Below are positions 1-10,516 of a stretch of DNA of 64,000 nucleotides, piece by piece. Positions within the stretch are counted from its first letter, which is position 1, and each line of letters begins with the position of its first letter. The notes under the pieces were generated by a model. It was not told the origin of the DNA, searched no databases, and worked only from the letters and a program-made list of their open reading frames with translations. Both the position numbers and the translations under genes were made by a program. Source of the DNA: Hyphomicrobiales bacterium (lineage in GTDB: Bacteria > Pseudomonadota > Alphaproteobacteria > Rhizobiales > Rhizobiaceae); contig UCEY01000021.1 in the NCBI GenBank assembly GCA_900471605.1, positions 124,199-188,198 on the forward strand. Direction: 5' to 3'.

Positions 1-719
1 TGGAAAAGCCGCCCTCGGGTTCCGCGGCCGGCGCGCGCGAGCTTCTGGCTGCTTCTGAGAAGGCGAAGAAGCCGTTGCTCGTCGGGTTCATGAAGCGTTA
101 TTCGATCGGCAACCGCATGGCGGCGAATATCGTCAAATCCGGCCGTTTCGGGGACGTGCTCGGCCTGACCGGCTACTACATGACGGCCCCCGGCTATTTC
201 GCCGGCAATGTCGACTATACCGGTTTCTTCCTGCATCACTGCGTCCACTACATGGATCTCGTCTCCTTTCTGGTATCGCCGGTTCGTTCGATCTCAGCCC
301 GCAAGGTCGAAAAGACGCCGGGGCGGCTGCTTTTCCATGTGGCATTCGAATTCGAATGCGGAGCGATCGGCAATATCGCCATGGGCACGGTCCAGTCCCG
401 GGGAACCCCCGTCGAGCGGATCGAACTGATGGGCGACCATCAGCGCATCGAGGTGGACGACGTGATCGAGATCCGCTGGCATCGCAACCCGCCCTTCAAG
501 ATCGACGATCTCGGCGCAACGCTGAACGAGAGTTCGGACACGCTGACCTGGAAACCGAATTTCACCGCCGCCGCCAACGAGGATCCTAAAGGGTACCATT
601 CGCTGCTGGCGGATGTGGTTCCCGCACTCGGCGGGGCGGCAACCCCCGCGCCGACGATTGCGGATGGCGTCGTCGCAATGGAACGTCTGGAAACGCTCCG
701 GCGCGAACTTGCGCTCTGA
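1..719 (+). CDS. Gfo/Idh/MocA family oxidoreductase, 3' part (truncated by window edge)
   Basis: The frame is open from the first complete codon at base 3 and begins in the EKP segment that normally ends the Rossmann half of Gfo/Idh/MocA dehydrogenases, so the NAD(P)-binding N-terminus lies outside the window. What remains (about 238 residues) is the C-terminal alpha/beta sheet domain: the FMKRY stretch, the HHCVHYMDL substrate-site region, and a sheet with EFECGAIGNIAMGT. Such enzymes oxidise or reduce sugars, inositols or amino-sugar derivatives with a nicotinamide cofactor in the cytoplasm. The substrate cannot be told from this fragment. It converges with the aconitase gene, 36 bp between the stop codons, so it belongs to a separate transcript entering from the left. 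Confidence 0.85.
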   Translation, partial: EKPPSGSAAGARELLAASEKAKKPLLVGFMKRYSIGNRMAANIVKSGRFGDVLGLTGYYMTAPGYFAGNVDYTGFFLHHCVHYMDLVSFLVSPVRSISARKVEKTPGRLLFHVAFEFECGAIGNIAMGTVQSRGTPVERIELMGDHQRIEVDDVIEIRWHRNPPFKIDDLGATLNESSDTLTWKPNFTAAANEDPKGYHSLLADVVPALGGAATPAPTIADGVVAMERLETLRRELAL

Positions 720-755
720 TGAGCTTCAGGCTTCCGGCGAAAACCAGGCTCTCAT

Positions 756-3383
756 TCAAAGCTCGTTGGCTCGCCGAGGCGGAGGCATTTCGGCGAGACA
801 TCGCCTGAGGATGAGAGGCAGGATGCCGCCTGCGCGGAGGATCTCGACCTCGGCATTCGTTTCGATTGCGGCAGAAGCCTTGAATACGAGGGGCGAACCG
901 TGGGTGCGTTCGAGGGTTGCCGGTACATCGCAGCGCGGTGACATGATGTCGGGATCGGCGTGGATGGTGAGGACATCGCCCGAACGGAGTTCGAGCATCT
1001 GCGGCGTCACGTCCGATGGAAGGCGCAGTGGGAGGATGCCCATGCCAATCAGGTTCCAGCGGTGGATGCGCTCGAAGCTTGACGCAAGCACGGCGCGAAC
1101 GCCGAGAAGAGCCACGCCCTTCGCCGCCCAGTCGCGGGAGGAGCCCATTCCGTAACGCTCGCCCGCCACGAGCACGACGGACTTTCCCTCGGCCTTGTAA
1201 CGCTGTGCCGCATCCCAGAGCGGCAGGGCTTTTCCCGATCCGGCATGGACAGTGGAGCCGGGCGGGATGCCTGTTGCCAGAAGGTTGCTCACGGCCTTGT
1301 TGGTGAACAGGCCGCGTACCATAACTTCCCAGTTTCCACGTCGGGACGAGAAGACGTTGAGGTCGCTTGGGTTCTCACCGCGCTCGACGAGGTACCGCCC
1401 AGCCGCACCCTTCGCCGGGATTGCACCGGCGGGGGAGATGTGGTCGGTGGTGATGTCGTCGCCGAGAACGAGGATCGGATGCGCCTCATAGGTGCCGAGC
1501 CGGGTTCCTTCGCCGAAGCTCGCGAAGGGTGGACGCCGGATGTAGCTGGAGTGCTCATCCCAGGGAAAGAGTGTGGTCGCCGGCGCGGGAAGCTCTTTCC
1601 AGGCCTTGCTCACTTCTGCGGCATCATAGGCGCGCGAAAAGTCACTCACGTCGGACGCAGCCAGAAGGGTTGCGTCGATTTCGGAAGCGTCGGGCCAGAG
1701 CATCGACAGCGTCACCGGGGTTCCGTCTGCGGAAATGCCGATAGGATCATGGAGAATGTCGAGCTCGACGGTCCCGGCAAGCGCGAAAGCCACGACCATG
1801 GGCGGCGAGGCGAGGAACGCCGCCTCCAACTGCGGATGTACCCGGCCCGGAAAGTTCCGGTTACCGGACAGGACGGCGACCGGAACTATGCGGCGTTCGG
1901 CCATCGCTTCGGCTATGGGCTCGGTCAGAGGTCCGGAATTGCCGATGCAGGTCGTGCAGCCATATCCGACGATGCCGAAACCGGTGGCCTGCAGGTCCGC
2001 GAGCAGGCCCGCGCGCTCGAGATAACGCTCGGCGGTCGGGGAGCCGGGGGCAAGCGAGGTTTTCACCCAATGCGGCGGGTGCAGGCCGTAGGCGCGCGCC
2101 TTTCGGGCGAGGAGACCGGCGGCCACGAGAAGCCGCGGGTCGGAGGTATTCGTGCAGCTCGTGATCGCGGCGATCGCCACCGCGCCGTCATTGGGCGCAC
2201 CCTCGACCGCGAAACTCTCCGAGGACGTCTTCATTTCCCGAACGGCCGTACGCGTCTCGCCGACCGCGATCCTGTCCTGGGGGCGGCGTGGGCCTGCAAG
2301 GCTCGGCTCGACGCCGCCGATGTCGAGATTGACTATCGAGGTGTAGCAAGGATCGATATCGGGATCGAACCAGATGCCTGCCCGTTTTGCATAAGATTCG
2401 ACAAACCGGGCGTGGGCTTCGCTCCGGCCGGTTTTCAGCAGGTAGTCGACCGACCTGCAATCGATCGGGAAATAGCCGCTATTGGCGCCAAACTCCGGCG
2501 CCATATTGGCAACGACGGCCCGGTCGCCGGCCGTCAGGGTCGAGACGCCGGGTCCGTAGAACTCGACGAACTTGTCCTGTAGGTCGATCCGGCGCAGGAG
2601 ATGCGTCACTACGAGCGCGAGATCGGTGGCGAGAACGCCTTCCTTCAGCGTCCCCGTCAGTCGGACGCCGACAACATCGGGGATGCGCAGCGTCACCGGC
2701 ATGCCGAAAAAGACGCTCTCGGCTTCCAGGCCGCCTACTCCCCAGGCCAGAACGCCGATCCCGTTTATCATCGGCGTGTGGCTGTCGGTTCCGATCAGTG
2801 TGTCCGGTACTGCCCAAAGTCGGCCGTCCCGCCGGTGCGGCGTCGCGACGGTCGCCAGGCGTTCGAGATTGAGCGTATGCATGATACCGGTGCCCGGCGG
2901 ATGGACCCGAAAGCCGGAGAGCGTATTCGTCGCCCATTTCATGAAGCTGTAGCGCTCTGCATTGCGCTCGTATTCCCGCCGCATGTTGTGCTCGATGGCA
3001 GCCGGAGTTCCAAAAGCGTCGACAGCGACCGAGTGGTCCGTGGAGACGTCGACGGGTACGACGGGATTGAGCCGTGCCGGATCGCCGCCGGCCTCCGCCA
3101 ACGCCGATCGCATGCCGGCGATGTCGACCAGGGCCGGGCCGCAGGTGGTATCGTGCATCAGGATGCGGTTCGGCAGGAACGGGATTTCGACGTCGCTCCG
3201 GCCCGTCTCCAGCCATTCGATCATCGCAGCCTTGGCCCGCGGTGCATCGTCACCAGCCGTTCTCAGGAGGTTTTCCAGTAGAATCCGATGGATATACGGC
3301 ATGCGCACGAGATCGCCGCCGGCCGCGGCGGGAAGGTCGATCAGGTCATAACTTACGCCATCGATTTCGATAGTCGTGCGCAT
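756..3383 (-). CDS. aconitate hydratase family protein (AcnA/IRP type), divergent paralogue
   Basis: An 875-residue aconitase of the AcnA/IRP1 group, which interconverts citrate and isocitrate through cis-aconitate on a 4Fe-4S cluster. The three cluster cysteines are visible: C410 in the SCTNTSDP motif, and C476 and C479 in GCTTCIGNSGP. The N-terminal HDTTCGPALVDIAGMR and DHSVAVD motifs and the C-terminal swivel domain are present, so it is full length. The N-terminus differs from the usual rhizobial housekeeping AcnA, suggesting a second, pathway-specific copy. AcnD-like 2-methylcitrate dehydratase is an alternative, but no prp genes are adjacent. It is the last gene of a long minus-strand operon, 29 bp after the aminotransferase, which ties a citrate-like intermediate to that pathway. 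Confidence 0.9.
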   Translation of the reverse strand: MRTTIEIDGVSYDLIDLPAAAGGDLVRMPYIHRILLENLLRTAGDDAPRAKAAMIEWLETGRSDVEIPFLPNRILMHDTTCGPALVDIAGMRSALAEAGGDPARLNPVVPVDVSTDHSVAVDAFGTPAAIEHNMRREYERNAERYSFMKWATNTLSGFRVHPPGTGIMHTLNLERLATVATPHRRDGRLWAVPDTLIGTDSHTPMINGIGVLAWGVGGLEAESVFFGMPVTLRIPDVVGVRLTGTLKEGVLATDLALVVTHLLRRIDLQDKFVEFYGPGVSTLTAGDRAVVANMAPEFGANSGYFPIDCRSVDYLLKTGRSEAHARFVESYAKRAGIWFDPDIDPCYTSIVNLDIGGVEPSLAGPRRPQDRIAVGETRTAVREMKTSSESFAVEGAPNDGAVAIAAITSCTNTSDPRLLVAAGLLARKARAYGLHPPHWVKTSLAPGSPTAERYLERAGLLADLQATGFGIVGYGCTTCIGNSGPLTEPIAEAMAERRIVPVAVLSGNRNFPGRVHPQLEAAFLASPPMVVAFALAGTVELDILHDPIGISADGTPVTLSMLWPDASEIDATLLAASDVSDFSRAYDAAEVSKAWKELPAPATTLFPWDEHSSYIRRPPFASFGEGTRLGTYEAHPILVLGDDITTDHISPAGAIPAKGAAGRYLVERGENPSDLNVFSSRRGNWEVMVRGLFTNKAVSNLLATGIPPGSTVHAGSGKALPLWDAAQRYKAEGKSVVLVAGERYGMGSSRDWAAKGVALLGVRAVLASSFERIHRWNLIGMGILPLRLPSDVTPQMLELRSGDVLTIHADPDIMSPRCDVPATLERTHGSPLVFKASAAIETNAEVEILRAGGILPLILRRCLAEMPPPRRANEL

Positions 3384-3412
3384 GTGCTTGGCACTGCCTT
3401 CCGTTGTCCGCG

Positions 3413-4732
3413 CTACAGGGTCTTCAATCCGGCGGCGATCGTCGAAAACAGAATGTCGATTTCCGTCTCCGAAATGACCAGCGGAGGGGAGAGGACGAGC
3501 GTATTTGCCACCGGGCGTATCAGCACGCCGCGTTCGAAGCAGTAATCGTAGACTTTTTTGGCCATCGCCTTGCCGCTCGCGACGTCGTCACCAAGTTCGA
3601 TTCCGGCGAGCAGGCCGAGATTGCGGATATCCGCCACGCCGGAAAGGCCCTTGAATGCATGGGCCTGCTCCTGCCAGACCGGTTCGACTGCCGCCGCATG
3701 CTCGAACATGCCTTCATCGATGTAGACATCCAGTGCCGCAAGCGCCGCCGCCGATGCCAGCGGATGGCCGGAATAGGTATAACCGTGGGAAAACTCCACC
3801 GCCCCCTGCGGCGCGATTTCCATCAGCACCTTGTAGACATTGTTCGAGCTGATCACGCCGCCCATGGGAACGGCGCCGTTCGTCATGCCCTTGGCGATCG
3901 CGATGAGGTCGGGCGTGACCCCGAAACGGTCCGCCGCGAACGGTCGCCCGAGACGGCCGAAACCGGTGACCACCTCGTCGAAGATCAGCAGGATGCCGTG
4001 GCGCGTGCAGATTTCCCTCAGCCGCTCGAGATAACCGACAGGCGGGATCAGCACCCCGGTCGAGCCTGCGACCGGTTCGACGATGACCGCCGCGACCGTC
4101 GACGGGTCGCAGGTCTGCAACATCTGTTCAAGCGCGTCGGCGATATCAGCGCCATGGCTCGGCTGGCCGCGGCTGAAGGCGTTGCGGGCAGGGTCGTGGG
4201 TATGCGGCATGTGGGCAGCACCCGGCAGAAGCATGCCGAACTGTTTCTTGTGCGGTCCCATGCCGGCGGCGGAAAGCCCGCCGAAGCCGACACCGTGATA
4301 CCCGCGCTGGCGGCCGATGATCCGCTGCCTCTGCCCCTCGCCGCGCGCATGGTGGTAGGCAAGCGCAAGCTTGAGCGCGGTATCGGTCGCTTCCGAGCCC
4401 GAATTGGTGAAAAAGACGTGGTCGAGGCCCTCGGGTGCAACGGAGGTCAACCGGTTGGCATATTCGAAGGCGAGCGGATGGCCGAGCCCGAACGAGGATG
4501 CGAAATCGAGCTGCGCCGCCTGTTTCTGGATCGCCTCGACGATCTTCGGATGCCCGTGCCCGGCATTCACGCACCAGAGGCCGGCAATTCCGTCGAGCAG
4601 CCGGTGGCCGTCGCTCATGTGGTAATACATGCCCGAAGCGCCGGTGATGATCTGCGGTTTCTTCTTGAAATCCCGATTGACCGTGAACGGCATCCAGAAG
4701 GCTTCGAGCGAATTGGCGTTGAGCTGTTGCAT
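3413..4732 (-). CDS. omega-amino acid:pyruvate aminotransferase (class III)
   Basis: A 439-residue fold-type I PLP enzyme. The GLWCVNAGHGHP segment, TNSGSEATDTA phosphate-binding loop, FDEVVTGFGR (D252 pairs with the pyridine nitrogen) and the Schiff-base lysine K281 in AIAKGMTNG are all present. The whole protein, including the start NANSLEAFWMPFT, closely resembles beta-alanine:pyruvate transaminases (EC 2.6.1.18), which move the terminal amino group of beta-alanine or similar omega-amino acids to pyruvate. Putrescine- or GABA-type substrates are possible because this family is broad. An SD-like AGGAGG run lies in the short gap before the start, and the gene sits 21 bp after the SGNH hydrolase in the same operon. 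Confidence 0.9.
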   Translation of the reverse strand: MQQLNANSLEAFWMPFTVNRDFKKKPQIITGASGMYYHMSDGHRLLDGIAGLWCVNAGHGHPKIVEAIQKQAAQLDFASSFGLGHPLAFEYANRLTSVAPEGLDHVFFTNSGSEATDTALKLALAYHHARGEGQRQRIIGRQRGYHGVGFGGLSAAGMGPHKKQFGMLLPGAAHMPHTHDPARNAFSRGQPSHGADIADALEQMLQTCDPSTVAAVIVEPVAGSTGVLIPPVGYLERLREICTRHGILLIFDEVVTGFGRLGRPFAADRFGVTPDLIAIAKGMTNGAVPMGGVISSNNVYKVLMEIAPQGAVEFSHGYTYSGHPLASAAALAALDVYIDEGMFEHAAAVEPVWQEQAHAFKGLSGVADIRNLGLLAGIELGDDVASGKAMAKKVYDYCFERGVLIRPVANTLVLSPPLVISETEIDILFSTIAAGLKTL

Positions 4733-4753
4733 AAGGAGGCTTTCGTTGCTCGG

Positions 4754-5380
4754 TCAGAGGAGACCGGTCTTCTTGAGGAGGTCTGCGATGGCGGCCCCGA
4801 TGGCCCGCGTGTTGGCCGCGTCGAGATGTACACCGTCGGCGGCGGAGGCTTCCGCGACCGTGGACGCATCGAGGAACAGGCATTCCCGCCGTTCGGCCAC
4901 GGCGCGGTAGAGGTCGGCAAGTCTCTTCGATTCTTGGATGTCGCGCCCGGAAAGGCTGCCGCCAGCGGGCTGACGAAAATGCGGTGGGCTGACGATCATC
5001 ACCTTTGGCGGCACGTGGCCATGGCCGTAAGGATAGTCGGCAACGATCTCGACCAGCCGCTCCATTCCGGCTGCCGCGTCCTCGGCCCTGCCGCAGATCT
5101 GCGACTTGAGGTCGTTCGTGCCGAGCATGATGATGGCGAGGTCCAGCGGATAATGGCTGCCGAGCAGGACGGGTAGCGTTCTTGCCCCGTTTCGGTCCTC
5201 CGTGGCCGAAGGATCATCGAAGCAAGTAGTTCTGCCCGGCAGGCCTTCGGTAACCAGGCGCGCATCGAAAAGTGCGGCCTCAACGATGCTTGGCCAGCGA
5301 TCCTCGAAACGATGCCTGCCGATGCCCGGATTGGCACCCCAGGTGAGGCTGTCGCCATAGGCGAGGATCTGTTTCGTCAT
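4754..5380 (-). CDS. SGNH/GDSL-family esterase (arylesterase-like)
   Basis: A 208-residue single-domain hydrolase with all four SGNH blocks: GDSLTWG with nucleophile S11, an oxyanion glycine near GLPGRT, GTND with N89, and DGVHLD supplying D182 and H185. There is no signal peptide, so it acts in the cytoplasm. The layout resembles the Agrobacterium arylesterase and mycobacterial acyltransferase/perhydrolase type, which cleave small acyl esters. Its start overlaps the stop of the upstream M20 gene by 4 bp (ATGA), so the two are translationally coupled. In context it may remove an O-acyl group from the imported compound. The physiological ester is not identifiable from sequence. Confidence 0.85.
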   Translation of the reverse strand: MTKQILAYGDSLTWGANPGIGRHRFEDRWPSIVEAALFDARLVTEGLPGRTTCFDDPSATEDRNGARTLPVLLGSHYPLDLAIIMLGTNDLKSQICGRAEDAAAGMERLVEIVADYPYGHGHVPPKVMIVSPPHFRQPAGGSLSGRDIQESKRLADLYRAVAERRECLFLDASTVAEASAADGVHLDAANTRAIGAAIADLLKKTGLL

Positions 5381-6816
5381 TCCGCAACGTCCAGGGTGAC
5401 GGGGCCCGGCTGTATCGGCGGCATGACGTCGTCCGGAATGGGATTGACGAAGGGATTGCCGTCGAGACGGCCCCTATGGTCCGCCTTGGCCGCCTTGACG
5501 AGGGCCGGATCGCGGATGAGGTCGATGGCCGTGCCCGCCATGATTTTCGCGGCATGCGCCATGCCCTTGTGGGCGGCCGGCAGCTTGCCCTGCGCGACGA
5601 GCTGCCAGGAATGGCCGGGCGTGCCGATCGCGTAGGTCGCCCCGCGCATCTGTACCGTCGGCACAACCCAGCTGACGCTTCCCACATCGGTCGAGCCGAC
5701 CATCGATCCGTCGCCTGCGTAAAGCGGCACGATCAAATCGCAGAGCGGCTCGTCCTTTTTCGGTTTGAGGTTGAAGCGGGCATAGGACGAGGCAATGTCC
5801 TCCGGCGTGAAGGTCGCCTGGAATTTCCGTGCCGTCGCCCTGTCGGCTTCGTCGAAGACGGGAGGGCCGAGGCGTTCGAGCTGCGCATGCATGCATTGCT
5901 CCAGCGGCTCGTTGCCCATCAGGTTGGCGTCGCCGGAGATGATTTCCTGCCGCATGGTCGTTTCAGTCATCCAGGCCGCCCCCTCCGCCACGCGCTTGAC
6001 GCGGGCGACGAGCGAAAGGAGCTCGGGAAGCGTTCTGGCCCGCACGAGATAGCGCACCGTTGCATTGGCCTGCACCACGTTGGGCGCCGATCCGCCGGTA
6101 TCCGTGATTGCGTAGTGGATACGGGCAGTTGTCGGCATGTGCTCGCGCAAAAAATTAATGCCGACATTCATCAGCTCGACCGCATCGAGCGCGCTGCGCC
6201 CGAGATGCGGCGTTGCCGCGGCATGCGAGGCGCGGCCGGAGAAGTGGAAGTTCATCTCGCTGCAGGCGAGCGAGATCGGGTTGTTGACGCCGCTGAAGGC
6301 GGCGGGGTGCCAGGAGATGGCGATATCGACATCATCGAAGACGCCGGCACGCACCATGAAGCCCTTCGAAGACCCGCCTTCTTCGGCGGGGCAGCCGTAA
6401 TAGCGGATACGCCCCGTCAGCCCGGTTTCTGCGAGATAGTCCTTCACCGCGGCGGCGGCGAGCATCGAGCCGGCGCCCAGCAGATTGTGGCCGCAACCGT
6501 GGCCGTGGCCGCCGGAAACGACCGGCCGCTGCTCGGCGACGCCGGCCTCCTGGCTGAGGCCGGGCAGTGCGTCGTATTCGCCGAGGATGGCAATCACCGG
6601 CCCGCCTTCGCCGGCCTCTCCCATGACGGCGGTCGGAATGCCGGCGACATTGCGCCCGATCCTGAAACCCTCCGCCTCCAGAAAGCGCAGATGTTCGGCC
6701 GAGGAGCGGAACTCCTCATAATTGATCTCCGGCGTATCCCAGACGCGGTCGCTGAGTTCGAAAAAAGCCGGGCTTTTTTCATCGACGGTTGTCCAGATGG
6801 ATTGGGAATTCTGCAT
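5377..6816 (-). CDS. M20-family amidohydrolase, AbgB-like
   Basis: A 479-residue metal-dependent amidohydrolase matching the size of AbgB (p-aminobenzoyl-glutamate hydrolase subunit B). The metal-site run GGHGHGCGHNLLGAG (about residues 102-116), the PAEEGGSSKG block and a central dimerisation domain (FSGRASHAAATPHLGRSA) are typical of M20D peptidases, which cleave N-acyl or aryl amide bonds of amino acids with bound Zn or Mn. I chose the ATG at 6816 because a GAAGGA SD precedes it and the longer frame would run into rocD. No AbgA partner is present, so the enzyme may work alone. It lies 18 bp after rocD and overlaps the esterase gene by 4 bp. Confidence 0.88.
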   Translation of the reverse strand: MQNSQSIWTTVDEKSPAFFELSDRVWDTPEINYEEFRSSAEHLRFLEAEGFRIGRNVAGIPTAVMGEAGEGGPVIAILGEYDALPGLSQEAGVAEQRPVVSGGHGHGCGHNLLGAGSMLAAAAVKDYLAETGLTGRIRYYGCPAEEGGSSKGFMVRAGVFDDVDIAISWHPAAFSGVNNPISLACSEMNFHFSGRASHAAATPHLGRSALDAVELMNVGINFLREHMPTTARIHYAITDTGGSAPNVVQANATVRYLVRARTLPELLSLVARVKRVAEGAAWMTETTMRQEIISGDANLMGNEPLEQCMHAQLERLGPPVFDEADRATARKFQATFTPEDIASSYARFNLKPKKDEPLCDLIVPLYAGDGSMVGSTDVGSVSWVVPTVQMRGATYAIGTPGHSWQLVAQGKLPAAHKGMAHAAKIMAGTAIDLIRDPALVKAAKADHRGRLDGNPFVNPIPDDVMPPIQPGPVTLDVAE

Positions 6817-6833
6817 CGCGTCTTCCTTCTTGA

Positions 6834-8039
<1,206 letters not shown>

Positions 8040-8093
8040 TGTGGATTTCTCCTGGGTCCGGGGAGGCTCTGCTTAGCGATTTGCCTGCTCTTG

Positions 8094-9701
8094 TTACGCA
8101 GCGATGCCCAAGGTCGGCGTGGCCGCGAGGAGTGCCTGCGTATAGTCGTGGCGCGGATGGTCCAGAACCTCGGCAGTACTGCCTTCCTCGACGATCAGAC
8201 CCTGCTGCATGACGACGATCCGGTCGGCAACACGGGAGACGGCGCCCAGATCGTGAGAGATGAACAGGCAGGCGAAGCCGTGGTTTTCCTGCAGTTTGCG
8301 GAAAAGATCGAGAATCTGCTTCTGGATCGTCATGTCGAGCGCCGAAACAGGCTCGTCGGCAACGACGAAGGCTGGATTGCGGATCACCGCCCGGGCAATT
8401 GCGACGCGCTGTCTCTGGCCGCCGGAGAGCGCATGCGGGAAACGGTCGCCAAGCCCGGCAAGGCCCACTTCGGCAAGCATGGCGCTCACCCGCTCGGCCT
8501 TTTCCGCTCGGCTGAGTTTCGCACCGTGGGCCAGCGGTTCGCCGACGATTTCGGCAATCTTCTGGCGCGGATCGAGGGAGGAATAGGGGTCCTGGAAGAC
8601 GAGCTGGCATTGCAGGCGGTAGTCGCGCGCCGCAGCGCGATCGGCTGCCGCCATGGAGCGCTCCCGAAACAACACGTCGCCGCCTGAAAGCGGCAGCAGG
8701 CCGAGCATCGCCCGGCCGAGCGTCGTCTTGCCGGAACCGGAGCCGCCGACCACGGCAACGACTTCGCCGGGGCGTACCCCGAGCGACACGCCGCGCACGG
8801 CAAGTTTCTTTTCCGCCGTGCTGAACATGTTGCCGGCGCCGGAGAACGTCACCTCGACATTGCGGGCCTCGATCAGCGGCGCTGCTTCGGCAACCGGCTT
8901 GCGGCCATGATCGCGTTTCGGCAGCGCGTCGATCAGGGTACGGGTATATTGTTCCTTCGGGTGGTGGAGCACGTCTTCCACCGGTCCCGTCTCGATCAGC
9001 CTGCCGCGTTCGAGAACGATGACCTTCTTGGCATATTGCGCGACCAGGCCGAGATTGTGGGTGATCAGCAGCACGGCAGTACCGAACGTGCGGGTAAGAT
9101 CCACCATCACCTCCAGAACCTCGCGCTGGGTCAACGTGTCAAGCGCGGTGGTCGGCTCGTCGGCGATGAGCAGCTTCGGCCGCAGAAGCATGACGGAAGC
9201 GAGCATGATGCGCTGACGCATGCCACCAGAGAACTGATGGGGGAAGGCGGCAAGGCAGGCTTCGGCGTTGGGGATCTTCACGCGTTCCAGCATTTCGGTT
9301 GCCCGCGCAAGGGCAGCCTCGGTACCGAGCTTCTCATGCAGCCGCAGCCCCTCGACGAGCTGCGCGCCGATCGTCATCGCCGGGTTGAGCGACACCATCG
9401 GTTCCTGAAAGACCATGCCGATCTTCGCGCCACGAACCTGGCGCACCTCGAGATCCGACATCTTCAGGACGTCGCGGCCTTCAAACAGGATCTCACCGCC
9501 AACCGGGCTGATCGCCTTGGGGAGAAGGCGCATGGCGGCACGCGCCGCGACCGTCTTGCCGCTGCCGCTTTCGCCGACCAGCGCGACGATACCGCCCGCC
9601 TCGACGTCGAAAGAGACGTCGTGCAGGACCGGATGGCCATTGGATGTGGCAATGCGGAGATTACGGACGCTCAGCAGCGGATGGGAAGTTTCGGGGATCA
9701 T
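8094..9701 (-). CDS. fused dipeptide/oligopeptide ABC transporter ATPase (DppD-DppF in one chain)
   Basis: A 535-residue protein carrying two complete nucleotide-binding domains. The first has Walker A GESGSGKT at about 43-50, signature FSGGMRQRI and ADEPTTALD. The second, from about residue 270, has GGSGSGKTT, signature [14 protein letters not shown] and ADEPVSALD. Each ends in the Opp/Dpp C-terminal extension (HPKEQYTRTL and HPRHDYTQAL). It therefore replaces the separate DppD and DppF subunits and powers the DppB/DppC channel at the inner membrane. I took the ATG at 9701, whose first base is the last base of the dppC stop (TGATG). A longer in-frame extension exists but only duplicates dppC sequence in another frame. 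Confidence 0.92.
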   Translation of the reverse strand: MIPETSHPLLSVRNLRIATSNGHPVLHDVSFDVEAGGIVALVGESGSGKTVAARAAMRLLPKAISPVGGEILFEGRDVLKMSDLEVRQVRGAKIGMVFQEPMVSLNPAMTIGAQLVEGLRLHEKLGTEAALARATEMLERVKIPNAEACLAAFPHQFSGGMRQRIMLASVMLLRPKLLIADEPTTALDTLTQREVLEVMVDLTRTFGTAVLLITHNLGLVAQYAKKVIVLERGRLIETGPVEDVLHHPKEQYTRTLIDALPKRDHGRKPVAEAAPLIEARNVEVTFSGAGNMFSTAEKKLAVRGVSLGVRPGEVVAVVGGSGSGKTTLGRAMLGLLPLSGGDVLFRERSMAAADRAAARDYRLQCQLVFQDPYSSLDPRQKIAEIVGEPLAHGAKLSRAEKAERVSAMLAEVGLAGLGDRFPHALSGGQRQRVAIARAVIRNPAFVVADEPVSALDMTIQKQILDLFRKLQENHGFACLFISHDLGAVSRVADRIVVMQQGLIVEEGSTAEVLDHPRHDYTQALLAATPTLGIAA

Positions 9702-10516
9702 CACCGTTGCTCCATTCTCGGATCGAAGCGGTCGCGCAAGGCATCGCCCAGCAGGTTGATACCGAGCAGCGTCAGCGAGATGCAGATGCCGGGGGCGAGC
9801 CCAAGCCACGGGGCCTTCTCGATATAGGTGCGCGCGGCCGACAGCATGTTGCCCCAGGTGGGCGCCGGTGGCGGAACACCGAGCCCGAGGAAGCTCAGGC
9901 CGCTTTCCGCCAGCACGACCCAGCCGAACATCGACGTGGCGAGCACCACGATCGGCGCCAGGCAGTTCGGCAGGATATGGCGGAACATTGTAGTCAGCTC
10001 GGAATTGCCGATGACGCGCGAGGCCTCGACATATTCACGCTCTCTCGCCGAAAGCACGCTTGCGCGGACGATGCGCAGCACCGATGGGGCATAGGCGATG
10101 CCGAGCGCGAGGATGATGCCGTATTTGTTCGGGCCGGAAATCACCATCAGGCCGAGCGCCAGCAAGGTGCCGGGAAAGGCGAGCAGCGCGTCGCTGAACA
10201 CCATCAGGATGCGGTCTGCCAGCCCTCTTGTATAACCGGCGATCAGGCCGGTGATCGTGCCGACGGTGACCGCGAAGGCGACGGTCAGGATGGCGACGGT
10301 CATGCTCTGCACCGCGCCGGTCATCAGGCGCGAGACGACATCGCGGCCGAATTCGTCGGTCCCGAGCCAGAATTGCGCCGATGGCGGCTTCAGCCTGGCG
10401 ACGAGCTTGATCGCCGCCGGATCGTACGGCGTCCAGAACAGCGCAAGCAGCGCCATTCCGCCGATGAAGACCAGCAGGAGAGAGCCGATGATGAGGTTTG
10501 CCGGCTGCCTGATCAT
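9701..10516 (-). CDS. peptide-type ABC transporter permease, DppC/OppC family
   Basis: A 271-residue inner-membrane permease. It has an N-terminal transmembrane helix, the periplasmic LGTDEFGRDVVSRL motif diagnostic of DppC/OppC, several hydrophobic helices, and the cytoplasmic EAA loop around EYVEASRVIGNSELTTMFRH that contacts the ATPase. The C-terminus has SFLGLGVPPPAPTWGNML, another DppC hallmark. The start ATG at 10516 overlaps the dppB stop by 4 bp (ATGA), and the stop shares a base with the next start, so B, C and DF are tightly coupled. With family-5 binding proteins such permeases import peptides, opines, polyamine conjugates or oligosaccharides. Confidence 0.92.
   Translation of the reverse strand: MIRQPANLIIGSLLLVFIGGMALLALFWTPYDPAAIKLVARLKPPSAQFWLGTDEFGRDVVSRLMTGAVQSMTVAILTVAFAVTVGTITGLIAGYTRGLADRILMVFSDALLAFPGTLLALGLMVISGPNKYGIILALGIAYAPSVLRIVRASVLSAREREYVEASRVIGNSELTTMFRHILPNCLAPIVVLATSMFGWVVLAESGLSFLGLGVPPPAPTWGNMLSAARTYIEKAPWLGLAPGICISLTLLGINLLGDALRDRFDPRMEQR

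Noticed and set aside
1245..2582. 445-residue plus-strand frame
   Set aside because: Antisense to aconitase, whose cluster cysteines and full length are unambiguous.
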